Positions 1-10,833 of a stretch of DNA of 64,000 nt are shown here, in pieces. This DNA comes from Azospirillum sp. TSH64 (GTDB lineage Bacteria; Pseudomonadota; Alphaproteobacteria; Azospirillales; Azospirillaceae). Made by a program: the position numbers and the translations under genes. The notes under the pieces are model-generated. The model searched no databases. It was given only the letters and a program-made list of their open reading frames with translations, and had not been told where the DNA came from. The first letter of the stretch is position 1. The number at the start of each line of letters is the position of its first letter. The DNA lies in the NCBI RefSeq assembly GCF_003116035.1, contig NZ_LGQW01000015.1:1424568-1488567 (forward strand), in the 5' to 3' direction.

Positions 1-1
1 G

Positions 2-553
2 AACGCCGGCGAAGGCCCCGCCTTCGGCCGCATGAAGGCCTTCCACGGCCAGATGGGCATGTTCGTCCGCGCCCTGTCCTACATGCTGAGCCACGGCGCC
101 GACGGGCTTTGGCAGGCGTCGGGCGATGCGGTGCTGAACGCCAACTACGTCATGGCGCGGCTGGAGGACGTCATGACGGCCTCCTTCGACGGGCCGTGCA
201 TGCACGAGTGCCTGTTCGACGACCGCTTCCTGAAGGGGACGGGGGTCACCACGCTCGACATGGCGAAGGCGCTGATCGACGAGGGCTTCCACCCGATGAC
301 CATGTATTTCCCGCTGGTCGTCCACGGTGCCCTGCTGATCGAGCCGACCGAGACGGAAAGCAAGGCCAGCCTGGATCAGTTCGTCGATGCGCTGCGTGCG
401 CTGGCCGAGCGGGCGAAGTCTGGCGATGTCGCCTATTTCCAGGCCGCGCCGCGTCTGACTCCGCGCCGTCGCCTGGACGAGACGGCCGCCGCCCGTAAGC
501 CGGTGCTGCGCTGGACTCCGCCGGTGCCGGCGGAGGCTCTGGCGGCGGAGTAA
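2..553 (+). CDS. gcvPB: Glycine dehydrogenase (decarboxylating) subunit 2, C-terminal part (partial)
   Basis: The frame is open from the window edge (first codon at base 2) and ends at 553, so only the last 183 residues are seen. The sequence matches the C-terminal half of the P-protein subunit 2: it begins with NAGEGPAFGRMKAF, continues with HECLFDDRFLK and has the DEGFHPMTMYFP segment typical of this family. The protein decarboxylates glycine with PLP in the glycine cleavage system. The PLP lysine lies upstream, outside the window. A strong hairpin follows the stop codon. The split P-protein (separate subunits 1 and 2) is common in alphaproteobacteria; subunit 1 should lie just upstream. 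Confidence 0.93.
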   Translation, partial: NAGEGPAFGRMKAFHGQMGMFVRALSYMLSHGADGLWQASGDAVLNANYVMARLEDVMTASFDGPCMHECLFDDRFLKGTGVTTLDMAKALIDEGFHPMTMYFPLVVHGALLIEPTETESKASLDQFVDALRALAERAKSGDVAYFQAAPRLTPRRRLDETAAARKPVLRWTPPVPAEALAAE

Positions 554-563
554 GGGTGGAAAC

Positions 564-599
564 GACGCTCCCCCTTCCTGCATGGGAAGGGGGAGCGTC
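564..599. terminator. Hairpin between convergent genes
   Basis: Two perfect 15-base arms (564-578 and 585-599) enclose a 6-base loop between the ends of gcvPB (+) and the small gene at 610-825 (-). There is only a short T run on the plus side. It probably acts as a shared, bidirectional terminator. Confidence 0.75.
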
Positions 600-609
600 T
601 TCCTGACGC

Positions 610-825
610 TTACCTGTCCGTCTTGTCGACGAACTTGTCGGCCTTCTTCTGATCCTCGGCGGCCTCGCGGGCCATTTCCTCGCCGATCTTCGGATCGATG
701 CTCTTGGCTTCCTCGATCAGGTCGCGCGCCTTGCGGGCATCGCCGTCGGCGGCCTTGTCCAGCGCCTGCTCGGCCAGATCGTGGGCCTTCTTGTGTTCGG
801 GGCTGTCTTCGTGGCGGGTGGCCAT
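610..825 (-). CDS. Small charged stress-type protein, function unknown
   Basis: This 71-residue, highly charged protein (rich in Asp, Glu, Lys and Ala, no Cys, no membrane segment) starts MATRHEDSPEHKK. The ATG at 825 is chosen because an AGGAGA sequence lies about 7 bases upstream; a longer open frame upstream has no such site. An alternating Ala/acid/Lys pattern suggests a soluble helical protein. A GGAAC-N16-TGTT sequence at 872-896, matching the EcfG (general stress sigma factor) promoter pattern, sits upstream in the right orientation, so it may belong to the general stress regulon. No enzymatic motif is recognised. Confidence 0.75.
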   Translation of the reverse strand: MATRHEDSPEHKKAHDLAEQALDKAADGDARKARDLIEEAKSIDPKIGEEMAREAAEDQKKADKFVDKTDR

Positions 826-871
826 GGGGCGTTCTCCTGTGGCTTGAGCATTGAGAAAACTGTCGTTGTCC

Positions 872-896
872 AACAGGAGCCGCCTGCCGGGGTTCC
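872..896 (-). promoter_or_regulatory. Candidate EcfG-type general stress promoter
   Basis: On the minus strand the sequence reads GGAAC, 16 bases, TGTT. The known alphaproteobacterial EcfG promoter is GGAAC-N16/17-CGTT, so there is one mismatch in the -10. It lies about 47 bases upstream of the start codon at 825, leaving room for a leader and an AGGAGA ribosome site. Confidence 0.5.
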
Positions 897-1013
897 GCTC
901 TCCGCACTGCACAAAAAATTTTTGGAAGTGACGGAATAGGGAAGTCGGTCCACCCGTTTGTGTGGCTGTCCGGTGGCGAGCGGCCACCCAGCAACAGGGC
1001 ACGCGAACTCCCC

Positions 1014-3659
1014 ATGAGCAACCCGAAGAACTCGATCCGGCGCGCAGCCATCGCCGCCGCCATGCTGGCCGTGACTGCGGGCCACGCGTCCTTCTGGTCC
1101 TGGCGCAATGCGCCGACGCCTGTGGAGGCGGAGCCGGGACGTATCGAATCGGTGTCCTATTCGCCGTCGGGCCGCAGCTATGACCCGAACCACCAGCCGG
1201 TGGTGCCGCGCAAGGACATTGAGAAGGACATGACCGCCATCGCCGGCTTCGCCGACGGCGTCCGTACCTACTCGACTCTCGGCTCGCAGGGCGAGGTGCC
1301 GGAGATCGCGGTGTCCAAGGGGCTGGACGTCACGCTCGGCATCTGGCTGAGCAAGGACAAGTCCCGGAACGAGCGGGAGGTGCTGCATGGCATCGCGCTC
1401 GCCAAGGAATTCCGCGGCATCAAGCGCATCGTCGTCGGCAACGAGACGCTGCTGCGCGCCGAACTGACCGATGCCGAGCTGGCCTCCTACATCAAGCGCG
1501 TGCGCGCCGCCGTCCCCGCCAACATCAAGGTCGGCACCGCCGACGTGTGGTCGGAGATGGTCAAGGCCGACGCCACGGTGAAGGCGTCCGACTTCATGGG
1601 CGTCCACGTCCTGCCCTACTGGGAAGGCGTGCCGGTGTCCGATGCGCTGACCTGGATCCGCGACCGGCTCGACACCGTGCGCAAGGCCCATCCGGGCAAG
1701 GCGCTGTTCGTCGGCGAGGTCGGCTGGCCGTCGGGCGGCGAGAACTTCCATGACGCCTACCCGACGCCGGAGGCCCAGGCCGCCGTCGTCCGCGGCTTCG
1801 CGGCGGAAGCCAACGCGCTCGGCCTGCATTACAACGTCGTCGAGGCCTTCGACGGAATCTGGAAGTCGACCATCGAAGGCTCGCCCGGCCCGACCTGGGG
1901 CGTGCTGGATGCCGATCGCCAGCCGAAATGGTCGATGACCGGTGCCGTCGCCGCACCCTATGGCGAGCGGGTCGCCGCGGGCGTCGCCATCGCCGTCGGC
2001 CTCGCCCTGTCGGCCTTCGCCGTGTTCCGCCGCCGGACCAATGCCGGCTTTGCACTGGCCGCCTCGCTGGGCGCCAACATCATCGGCTTCGCCATCGGCT
2101 CGGCCGTCGCCGGCGCCTTTTCCGAATATCTGACCTTCGGTGCGGTCACCACCTGGGGCTCCGCCTTCGCGCTGGGCACCCTGATGATGAGCGTCGCCTT
2201 CGCCGATCTGGTGGACGTCGCCCGCCGGTTGCTGACCGGCCGCGCCCCGGCCTTGCTGCCGCACGCGGTGCCGAGCACCGAGCACAAGCCGATGGTCTCG
2301 ATCCACGTCGCCGCCTGCCGCGAGCAGCCGGACGTGCTGAACGCCACGTTGGCCTCGCTGTCGCGGCTCGACTACCCGAACTACGAGGTCGTCGTCCTGA
2401 TCAACAACACCGAGGAGGAGCATCTTGTCCGCCCGGTGGAGGAGATGTGCCAGGCGCTGGGGCCGAAGTTCAAGTTCCACTGGTACAAGAAGATCTCCGG
2501 CTTCAAGGCCGGCGCCCTGAACGCCGCGCTGCGCCACACCGATCCGTCGGCCGAGATCGTCGCCGTGCTGGACGCCGACTACACCGTGTCGCCTGACTGG
2601 CTGTCGAAGCTGGCCCCGACCTTCGCCGATCCGTCGGTCGGGATCGTCCAGGCTCCGCAGGAACACCGCGACGGCCACGAGACGGTGCTGAAGTCGGCGA
2701 TGACCGCCGAGTACCGTCCCTTCTTCGACGTCGGCATGCAGGAAGGCGTGTCGAGCCAAGCCTTCATCTGCCATGGCACGATGATCATGCTGCGCCGCTC
2801 GGCGATGGATCAGGTCGGCGGCTGGTCGGAAGCCGGCATCTGCGAGGACACCGAACTGGGCCTGCGCATCCTGTCGGCCGGCTACCGCGCCGCCTACACC
2901 GACGAGCGGCTCGGCGCCGGTCTGGCCCCGGACAACTTCATGCAGTTCCGCAAGCAGCGTGACCGCTGGGTGTTCGGCTCGACCCAGATCGTCCGCGCCC
3001 ACTGGAAGAAGTTCCTGCCGGGTGCGGCCGAGCTGAGCGCGCGGCAGAAGCTGGGCTACGTCACCAACTGGATCCGCTGGTGGTCCGATGCCGTCGGCCT
3101 GTTCGCCGCCGCCGCCGCCGTGGTCTGGACCTTCGCCTCGCTGGTCTTGCCGCTGCACCTGCCGCCGGTGGCCGCCACCGCCGCCGTCCTGGGTGCGCTG
3201 GTCCTGCGCGCCGGTTCCAGCCTGCTGGCCTCGCGCTATGCCTCGGGCAACAGCTGGAAGGAAAGCCTGGGTGCCTGCGCCGTCGGCATGGCGCTGTCCA
3301 CCACCGTCGCCCTGGCCGTTGTCCGCGGTCTGTTCCGCAAACAGGACGCCTTCCGGGTGACCGCCAAGGGTGGCAAGCGCACCGCCGGCCGCTTCTGCGC
3401 CAAGCCGGAAGCCTGGCTCTCGGCCGCTCTGGTCGCCTCGGCCGCCACCGCCGCCCTGGTCAACCCGCTGGGCACCCTGTCGCTGGAACTGTGGTCGGTG
3501 CTGCTCGCCGCCATGGCGGTGCCGAACCTGATGGCCGTCGCCTTCGGCATCGGTGACATGCTTCCGGTCCGCGAAGCCAAGCCGGCCCCGGTTCCGGCGG
3601 TCCAGCAGGGCAACACGGCCGGCCAGGAGCAGGGCACGAGCCACCCGGTCGCCGCGTAA
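1014..3659 (+). CDS. ndvB: NdvB-like bifunctional GH17-GT2 membrane beta-glucan synthase
   Basis: This 881-residue protein joins an N-terminal GH17 domain (about residues 50-310) to a processive GT2 domain flanked by membrane helices. The GH17 part shows the acid/base Glu in VVGNE (E144) and the nucleophile in GEVGWPSGG (E235). The GT2 part shows LDADY (D520), EDTELG and QRDRW (from Q648), as in cellulose/curdlan-type synthases. Hydrophobic stretches follow the GH17 domain (about residues 320-400) and the GT2 domain (about 690-860). The same architecture occurs in Pseudomonas and Bradyrhizobium NdvB, where the GH17 part is a transglycosylase used in making cyclic beta-1,3/1,6-glucans. ATG 1014 is preferred; an in-frame GTG at 960 is the alternative. 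A hairpin and T run at 3689-3732 follow. Confidence 0.85.
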   Translation: MSNPKNSIRRAAIAAAMLAVTAGHASFWSWRNAPTPVEAEPGRIESVSYSPSGRSYDPNHQPVVPRKDIEKDMTAIAGFADGVRTYSTLGSQGEVPEIAVSKGLDVTLGIWLSKDKSRNEREVLHGIALAKEFRGIKRIVVGNETLLRAELTDAELASYIKRVRAAVPANIKVGTADVWSEMVKADATVKASDFMGVHVLPYWEGVPVSDALTWIRDRLDTVRKAHPGKALFVGEVGWPSGGENFHDAYPTPEAQAAVVRGFAAEANALGLHYNVVEAFDGIWKSTIEGSPGPTWGVLDADRQPKWSMTGAVAAPYGERVAAGVAIAVGLALSAFAVFRRRTNAGFALAASLGANIIGFAIGSAVAGAFSEYLTFGAVTTWGSAFALGTLMMSVAFADLVDVARRLLTGRAPALLPHAVPSTEHKPMVSIHVAACREQPDVLNATLASLSRLDYPNYEVVVLINNTEEEHLVRPVEEMCQALGPKFKFHWYKKISGFKAGALNAALRHTDPSAEIVAVLDADYTVSPDWLSKLAPTFADPSVGIVQAPQEHRDGHETVLKSAMTAEYRPFFDVGMQEGVSSQAFICHGTMIMLRRSAMDQVGGWSEAGICEDTELGLRILSAGYRAAYTDERLGAGLAPDNFMQFRKQRDRWVFGSTQIVRAHWKKFLPGAAELSARQKLGYVTNWIRWWSDAVGLFAAAAAVVWTFASLVLPLHLPPVAATAAVLGALVLRAGSSLLASRYASGNSWKESLGACAVGMALSTTVALAVVRGLFRKQDAFRVTAKGGKRTAGRFCAKPEAWLSAALVASAATAALVNPLGTLSLELWSVLLAAMAVPNLMAVAFGIGDMLPVREAKPAPVPAVQQGNTAGQEQGTSHPVAA

Positions 3660-3688
3660 GGCCTCTCCTCCTTCCCTCATGCAAAAAC

Positions 3689-3732
3689 GGCCCCTTCCCC
3701 GCCTGACCGGTGGGGGAGGGGCCGACTTTTTT
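3689..3732 (+). terminator. Rho-independent terminator after the ndvB-like gene
   Basis: GC-rich arms at 3689-3700 and 3711-3722 (GGCCCCTTCCCC against GGGGAGGGGCC) are followed by a run of six T at 3727-3732. Confidence 0.85.
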
Positions 3733-3861
3733 GGGGGTGGAATCGCTTTTCCCACCAAGGTGAAACTTGTCTGCAACAGCGCTTCGTGCCTACCATCGGC
3801 GGCTCAAACCGATAAAGACGCGCGAACCAACGCGCCCAGCCACCTTCGGAGGGAGAATGTC

Positions 3862-4953
3862 ATGCACGTCGTGAAAGCGTCCGACCAGTCCCCGCCTTCG
3901 CTGTTGTCCGGCGACAACCGGGTTCGACTGGAGCAATGGCTGGCCGCGCAGGCCGGCGCATCCCGCGTCACGGTGACGGAGGATGGACGGCTCGGCGGCG
4001 GGGCGATCTCCCTGAATCTGGCAGTGACTCTGGATATTGTCGGCGGGCCGCTGGCCGGGCGCCATGCCTGCGTGCTGCGGGCCGAAGGTGGCGGGCGTAT
4101 CTCGGCCAGCATCGGCAAGCTGCGGGAGTTCGTGGTGCTGCGCGCCGCCTTCGCGGCCGGAGTGATAGCGCCGGAGCCGCTGTTCGGCTGCGACGATCCG
4201 GCGGTGCTGGGCCATGACTTCTACATCATGCGGCGGGCCGAAGGGCTCGGTGCCGGCCATGCGGTGACGCGGTCGGATACGGCGCAGCCGGAACTGGCGC
4301 GCGAACTTGGGCGGCAGCTTGGCCTGCTGCACCGGATCAGGCCTGATACCGAGGGGCTGGAGCGGCTGGGCGAGGCGCCCGACTGCCCGGCGCAGGAGAC
4401 GCTGGCGCAATACCGCCGCTGGTTCGGCGATCTGGGACGGCGCGATCCGGTGATTGCCTGGGGGCTGCGCTGGCTGGAGGTCAACGCGCCGCAGCCGGGT
4501 GCGGTGGTGCTGTGCCACCGCGACTTCCGCACCGGCAATTATCTGGTCAAGGACGGCGCGCTGACCGCGATCCTGGATTGGGAGTTCGCCGGATTCAGCG
4601 ACCCGATGGAGGATCTCGGCTGGTTCTGCGCCCGCTCCTGGCGGTTCCGCCGGCCCGACCGCGAGGCGGGCGGCATCGCCGACCGGGCCGACTTCTATGC
4701 CGGCTATGAGGAAACCTCCGGCCGCCTCGTCGATCCGGCGCGCGTCGCCTACTGGGAAACGGCGGCCTATCTGCGCTGGGCGGCGATCGCGGTGGAACAG
4801 GGGCTGCGCCACAGCTCGGGTGCCGAGCGCTCGCTGGAACTGGCGTTGACCGGACGGATGCTGCCGGAAATCGAGATGGACATGCTGCGCCATCTGCGTG
4901 CCATCAGCGCTCTCGGCGGCATGGCGGCGGGTGCCGTGGAGAAGGTGGCCTGA
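3862..4953 (+). CDS. Aminoglycoside-phosphotransferase-like (APH family) kinase
   Basis: The 363-residue protein has the kinase-like APH fold: a nucleotide-binding N lobe with GGGAISLN (glycine loop), the catalytic loop CHRDFRTGN and the metal-binding LDWEFAG. It resembles the phosphotransferase-family proteins related to the N-terminal part of ACAD10/11, which phosphorylate small hydroxylated substrates, rather than true drug-resistance enzymes. The ATG at 3862 follows a GGAGGGAGAA sequence. Its stop overlaps the start of the DUF6285 gene (TGATG), so the two are translated together. The substrate is not predictable from sequence. Confidence 0.8.
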   Translation: MHVVKASDQSPPSLLSGDNRVRLEQWLAAQAGASRVTVTEDGRLGGGAISLNLAVTLDIVGGPLAGRHACVLRAEGGGRISASIGKLREFVVLRAAFAAGVIAPEPLFGCDDPAVLGHDFYIMRRAEGLGAGHAVTRSDTAQPELARELGRQLGLLHRIRPDTEGLERLGEAPDCPAQETLAQYRRWFGDLGRRDPVIAWGLRWLEVNAPQPGAVVLCHRDFRTGNYLVKDGALTAILDWEFAGFSDPMEDLGWFCARSWRFRRPDREAGGIADRADFYAGYEETSGRLVDPARVAYWETAAYLRWAAIAVEQGLRHSSGAERSLELALTGRMLPEIEMDMLRHLRAISALGGMAAGAVEKVA

Positions 4954-5339
4954 TGCGCGCCAATCCCGATGCCCGCGGCCTGATGGAGATCGCCGCCTCA
5001 ACCTTCCGTGCCGACGTGCTTCCCCATGTGGCGCCGGAGGCCCGGTTCGCCGCGCTGATGGTCGCCAACGCGCTGGAGATCGCCGAGCGCGAGTTGAAGG
5101 GGCTGGACGCTGCCGGCCATTCGATGCTGGGCGCGCTCGCCCTGCTCTATGGCGAGGATGCCGACGACGCGCTGTCCGGCGACGACCTGCGCAAGCGGGT
5201 GGAGGCCTTGCAGCACCGCCTGTGCATCGAGATCGCCGCCGGCGATTTCGACCAGGAGGGGCAGGACGTGCTGATGGACGCGCTGGAGGCCATCGTCGAA
5301 GCGCGGCTGGGCATCTCGAACCCGAAGGCGCTGGGGTAA
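4953..5339 (+). CDS. DUF6285 domain protein, partner of the APH-like kinase
   Basis: This 128-residue, mostly helical protein starts on the last base of the preceding stop codon, a classic translational-coupling overlap. I recognise it as the DUF6285 type that usually accompanies APH-like kinases (often with an acyl-CoA dehydrogenase, absent here). The pairing implies a subunit or accessory role for the kinase. No catalytic motif is visible. Confidence 0.7.
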   Translation: MRANPDARGLMEIAASTFRADVLPHVAPEARFAALMVANALEIAERELKGLDAAGHSMLGALALLYGEDADDALSGDDLRKRVEALQHRLCIEIAAGDFDQEGQDVLMDALEAIVEARLGISNPKALG

Positions 5340-5380
5340 AGGTACCGAGGGCGGGACGCTCCCGGCGCCCCGCTTCCCGG

Positions 5381-6397
5381 TCAGGCTCTCTGTGCCTTCC
5401 GTTCGCGCTTGACCTCATACATGGCGGCATCGGCCTTCCGCAACGCTGCGTCCACGGTGATGGTGCGTGGATCGACGGCGGTGGGGCCGAAGCTTGCGCC
5501 GGAATAGTGCAGGGTGACGCCCCGCAACTCGTAGTCGCCGATCAGCAGCGGCGCCAGACGGTTGCAGAGGGTCTCCGCTGCCGCCTGACCCGCAGCATCG
5601 TCGGATGGGCCAAGGCCGGTGACGATGAATTCGTCGCCGCCGAAGCGTCCGAGGATGTCCCCAGACCGGAGGCCTGCCGACAGGCGCGTGCCCACCTCGA
5701 TCAGAAACGCATCGCCGACTTCATGGCCGTGACGGTCATTGATCGCCTTGAAGCCATCCAGATCGATGAAGGCGATCAGCACAGTCTGCCCTGTCGATTC
5801 GGCTCCGGCGAACAGACGGTCCATCTCCTTCAGAAGGAAGCGCCGGTTGGGCAATCCGGTCAGGACGTCGGTGAAGGAATGGGCCTCCAACGCGCTGTTG
5901 ACCGATTGCAGGTTTTCGAGAAGTTGTTCCCGTTCCACATGCAGGCCGATCAGCGAGGAAAACAGGCGAAGAGTCTGTTCCCCCTTCGGGGTCAGCGGCT
6001 TGCGTTCCGAACCGGCCGCGCACAGCGTTCCAAACAGCGTGCCGTCATTCAGCCTGACCGGCGTGCTGACATAGGTCTGGATGCCGAGAGCCTTGGCGGC
6101 GTCGCAATCGCCCCACAGCGCCGGCACGTCTTCGGTATGGAATCTTCCTTCGTCGAGCGCGCGTTTGCACAGTGTTCCCTCCCAGGGGACGACAAGCCCT
6201 TCGGGGATCTGCATCGTCTTGGTGTTGTAGGCGAACAGAACGCGCTGTATGCCCATTTCCTGGTCGATGCAGGTCAGATAGGTGGCCTCCAGTTCCGTTA
6301 CCGCTTCAAGCAGGCTCAGCAGCGGGCGGGTCAAATCCTCAACCGACCGGGCGGAGGACAGGGTCTCGGAAATCTCGGAGAAAAACTTGTCTGACAT
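5381..6397 (-). CDS. GAF-GGDEF diguanylate cyclase
   Basis: The 338-residue cytoplasmic protein has an N-terminal GAF-type sensor (about residues 15-160) and a C-terminal GGDEF domain (about 170-335). The active-site signature is RFGGDEF, and RSGD lies five residues before it, the inhibitory I-site (RxxD). It should therefore synthesise cyclic di-GMP from GTP and be product-inhibited. There is no membrane segment, so the GAF domain probably senses a soluble signal. It is monocistronic; an 18-bp palindrome (6514-6531) lies in the upstream region shared with uvrB. Confidence 0.9.
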   Translation of the reverse strand: MSDKFFSEISETLSSARSVEDLTRPLLSLLEAVTELEATYLTCIDQEMGIQRVLFAYNTKTMQIPEGLVVPWEGTLCKRALDEGRFHTEDVPALWGDCDAAKALGIQTYVSTPVRLNDGTLFGTLCAAGSERKPLTPKGEQTLRLFSSLIGLHVEREQLLENLQSVNSALEAHSFTDVLTGLPNRRFLLKEMDRLFAGAESTGQTVLIAFIDLDGFKAINDRHGHEVGDAFLIEVGTRLSAGLRSGDILGRFGGDEFIVTGLGPSDDAAGQAAAETLCNRLAPLLIGDYELRGVTLHYSGASFGPTAVDPRTITVDAALRKADAAMYEVKRERKAQRA

Positions 6398-8923
<2,526 letters not shown>

Positions 8924-9018
8924 TCCACCTGTTGTTGACCCACCCTTGTCCTGAACAGGTTGCAACACCATACTTCCGCTTCCCGTAGGGTGGCGCGGGA
9001 TCGCAGGAGGGTCGTGGC

Positions 9019-9918
9019 TTGTTCGTTCGTCGTGTCTTGATGGTGCCGCTGATTGCGCTGGCGCTGTGTGGCGTTGGCATCGGGTCGGCATCCATCGCCG
9101 CGGCGGCGGATGCGAAATCGGCGGCGAAGCCGAACGCGGTGGCCGAACTGCCGCCGCCGTCGCTCAAGACCAAGTCCGGCGACTGCGAACTGGCGGAGCA
9201 GGGCAACGCCGATGCGGCATTCCGGCTGGCCCGCCGCTATCTGTTCGGCAAGGGGGTGCGCAAGGATCGCCGGCTCGGCACCGCTTGGCTGCGTGCCGCC
9301 GCCTCGCGTGGACATCCGGAGGCGCGGCGGCTGGTCAATTATGTTCCCGGCCGCATGGGGCGCATCCGTCCCTGGTGCCGCCCCGGCGCCGGCCCGGTGC
9401 GGGAGATGGGGCCGCCCCCGGCGGAGGTGGTGGCCCTGGTCAACGGCATCGCGCCGAAATATGGCATCGACCCGGCGCTGGTGCTGGCGGTGATCCAGGC
9501 GGAGAGCGCCTTCCGCACCGACGCGGTGTCGCCTAAGGACGCCGCCGGGCTGATGCAGCTGATCCCCGACACGGCCGACCGTTTCGGCGTCGGCGACGTC
9601 TTCGACCCCAAGCAGAACATCACCGGAGGGGTGAAGTACCTGCGCTGGCTGCTGGCCTATTTTCAGGGCGACGTGACGCTGGCGCTGGCCGGCTACAATG
9701 CCGGGGAGGGGGCGGTGGACCGCTACAAGGGCGTTCCGCCCTATGACGAGACGCGCAACTACGTCCGCATCATCCGCCGCATCTATGACAACACCCGCCA
9801 TCCCTTCGACGGGTCGGTGGCGGAGCCGTCGTCGGCCATGCCGGCCATCCGTGCCGCGGCGGAACGCGCGGTCGAGGCGGAGTTGCCACGCGGCGCCAAA
9901 TCGCCGAAAAAGGGATAG
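9019..9918 (+). CDS. Soluble lytic transglycosylase with a Sel1-type repeat
   Basis: This 299-residue exported protein starts at TTG 9019, eight bases after an AGGAGG sequence. It has an N-terminal signal sequence (hydrophobic residues 5-30 ending AAAADA), one Sel1-like repeat (about 60-100) and a family 1 SLT domain (about 140-260). The catalytic Glu is in IQAESAF (E162), followed by GLMQLIP and AGYNAGEGAV, all standard SLT motifs. It should cleave peptidoglycan glycan strands in the periplasm, forming 1,6-anhydromuramyl ends. Lys/Gly-rich residues end the protein. Confidence 0.9.
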   Translation: MFVRRVLMVPLIALALCGVGIGSASIAAAADAKSAAKPNAVAELPPPSLKTKSGDCELAEQGNADAAFRLARRYLFGKGVRKDRRLGTAWLRAAASRGHPEARRLVNYVPGRMGRIRPWCRPGAGPVREMGPPPAEVVALVNGIAPKYGIDPALVLAVIQAESAFRTDAVSPKDAAGLMQLIPDTADRFGVGDVFDPKQNITGGVKYLRWLLAYFQGDVTLALAGYNAGEGAVDRYKGVPPYDETRNYVRIIRRIYDNTRHPFDGSVAEPSSAMPAIRAAAERAVEAELPRGAKSPKKG

Positions 9919-9949
9919 TTCCGTCAATTCTGAACAGGAGTGCCCGCCC

Positions 9950-10813
9950 GTGCCGATGTCCGAACGCAACGTCCTCGGCCTCAGCGCCGCCGGGTTCCAC
10001 AGGATGGCCTACACCCAGTGGGGGCGTGACGATGCCGCGCGCACGGCGGTCTGCGTCCATGGGCTGACGCGCAACGGCCGCGATTTCGACCGGCTGGCGC
10101 TGGCCCTGGCGGATGGCTGGCGGGTGGCCTGCCCCGACGTGGTCGGGCGCGGCCGCAGCGACTGGCTGCCGGTGCCGGCGCTCTACGGCTATCCGCAATA
10201 CTGCTCCGACATGGTGGCGCTGATCGCCCGTATGGGGGTGGAGACGGTCGATTGGATCGGTACCTCGATGGGGGGGCTGATCGGCATGACCCTGGCGGCG
10301 CAGGCGAACAGCCCGATCCGCCGCATGGTGATCAACGATGTCGGCCCCTTCATTGCCCAGGCCGGGTTGCAGCGGATCGCCGATTATGTCGGCAAGGACC
10401 CGGTGTTCGAGGATCTGCCGGCGCTGGAATCCTACCTGCGTTTCGTCCTGATGGGCTTCGGCACGATCGGTGACGAGTGCTGGCGCCATATGGCGCAGCA
10501 CAGCGCCCGGCCGCTGCCCGACGGGCGGTTCCGCTTGGCCTACGATCCGGCCATCGGCGATGCGTTCAAGACCGCGCCCATCGGCGATGTCGATCTGTGG
10601 GCATTGTGGGATCGGGTGCGCTGCCCGGTCTTGGTCCTTCGCGGCGCGGACTCCGATCTGCTGAGCGCCGAAACGGCGGAGCGGATGGCGGAACGTGGAC
10701 CGGGAGCCGCCGGTCTGGTGCGGGTGGTGGAGTTTGCCAACACCGGCCACGCCCCGTCCCTGATGACGGACGAACAGATCGCCATCGTCCGCGGCTTCCT
10801 GGCGGAGGGCTGA
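9950..10813 (+). CDS. Alpha/beta hydrolase
   Basis: The 287-residue cytoplasmic alpha/beta-hydrolase-fold protein has the oxyanion HG motif (VHGLTRNG), the nucleophile elbow GTSMGG (Ser) and a C-terminal His in NTGHAP. The GTG at 9950 is favoured: an AGGAG ends nine bases upstream, whereas the in-frame ATG at 9956 is too far away. It begins 31 bases after the transglycosylase gene and may share its transcript. Similar proteins are esterases or C-C bond hydrolases; the substrate cannot be assigned. Confidence 0.8.
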   Translation: MPMSERNVLGLSAAGFHRMAYTQWGRDDAARTAVCVHGLTRNGRDFDRLALALADGWRVACPDVVGRGRSDWLPVPALYGYPQYCSDMVALIARMGVETVDWIGTSMGGLIGMTLAAQANSPIRRMVINDVGPFIAQAGLQRIADYVGKDPVFEDLPALESYLRFVLMGFGTIGDECWRHMAQHSARPLPDGRFRLAYDPAIGDAFKTAPIGDVDLWALWDRVRCPVLVLRGADSDLLSAETAERMAERGPGAAGLVRVVEFANTGHAPSLMTDEQIAIVRGFLAEG

Positions 10814-10833
10814 GCACCCTCCGGGGCAGGCAA

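Noticed and set aside
717-3776. Very long minus-strand open frame (over 1000 codons) antisense to the ndvB-like gene
   Set aside because: It is a GC-rich shadow: its translation is Arg/Gly/His-rich with no domain, while the plus strand gives a complete GH17-GT2 protein.
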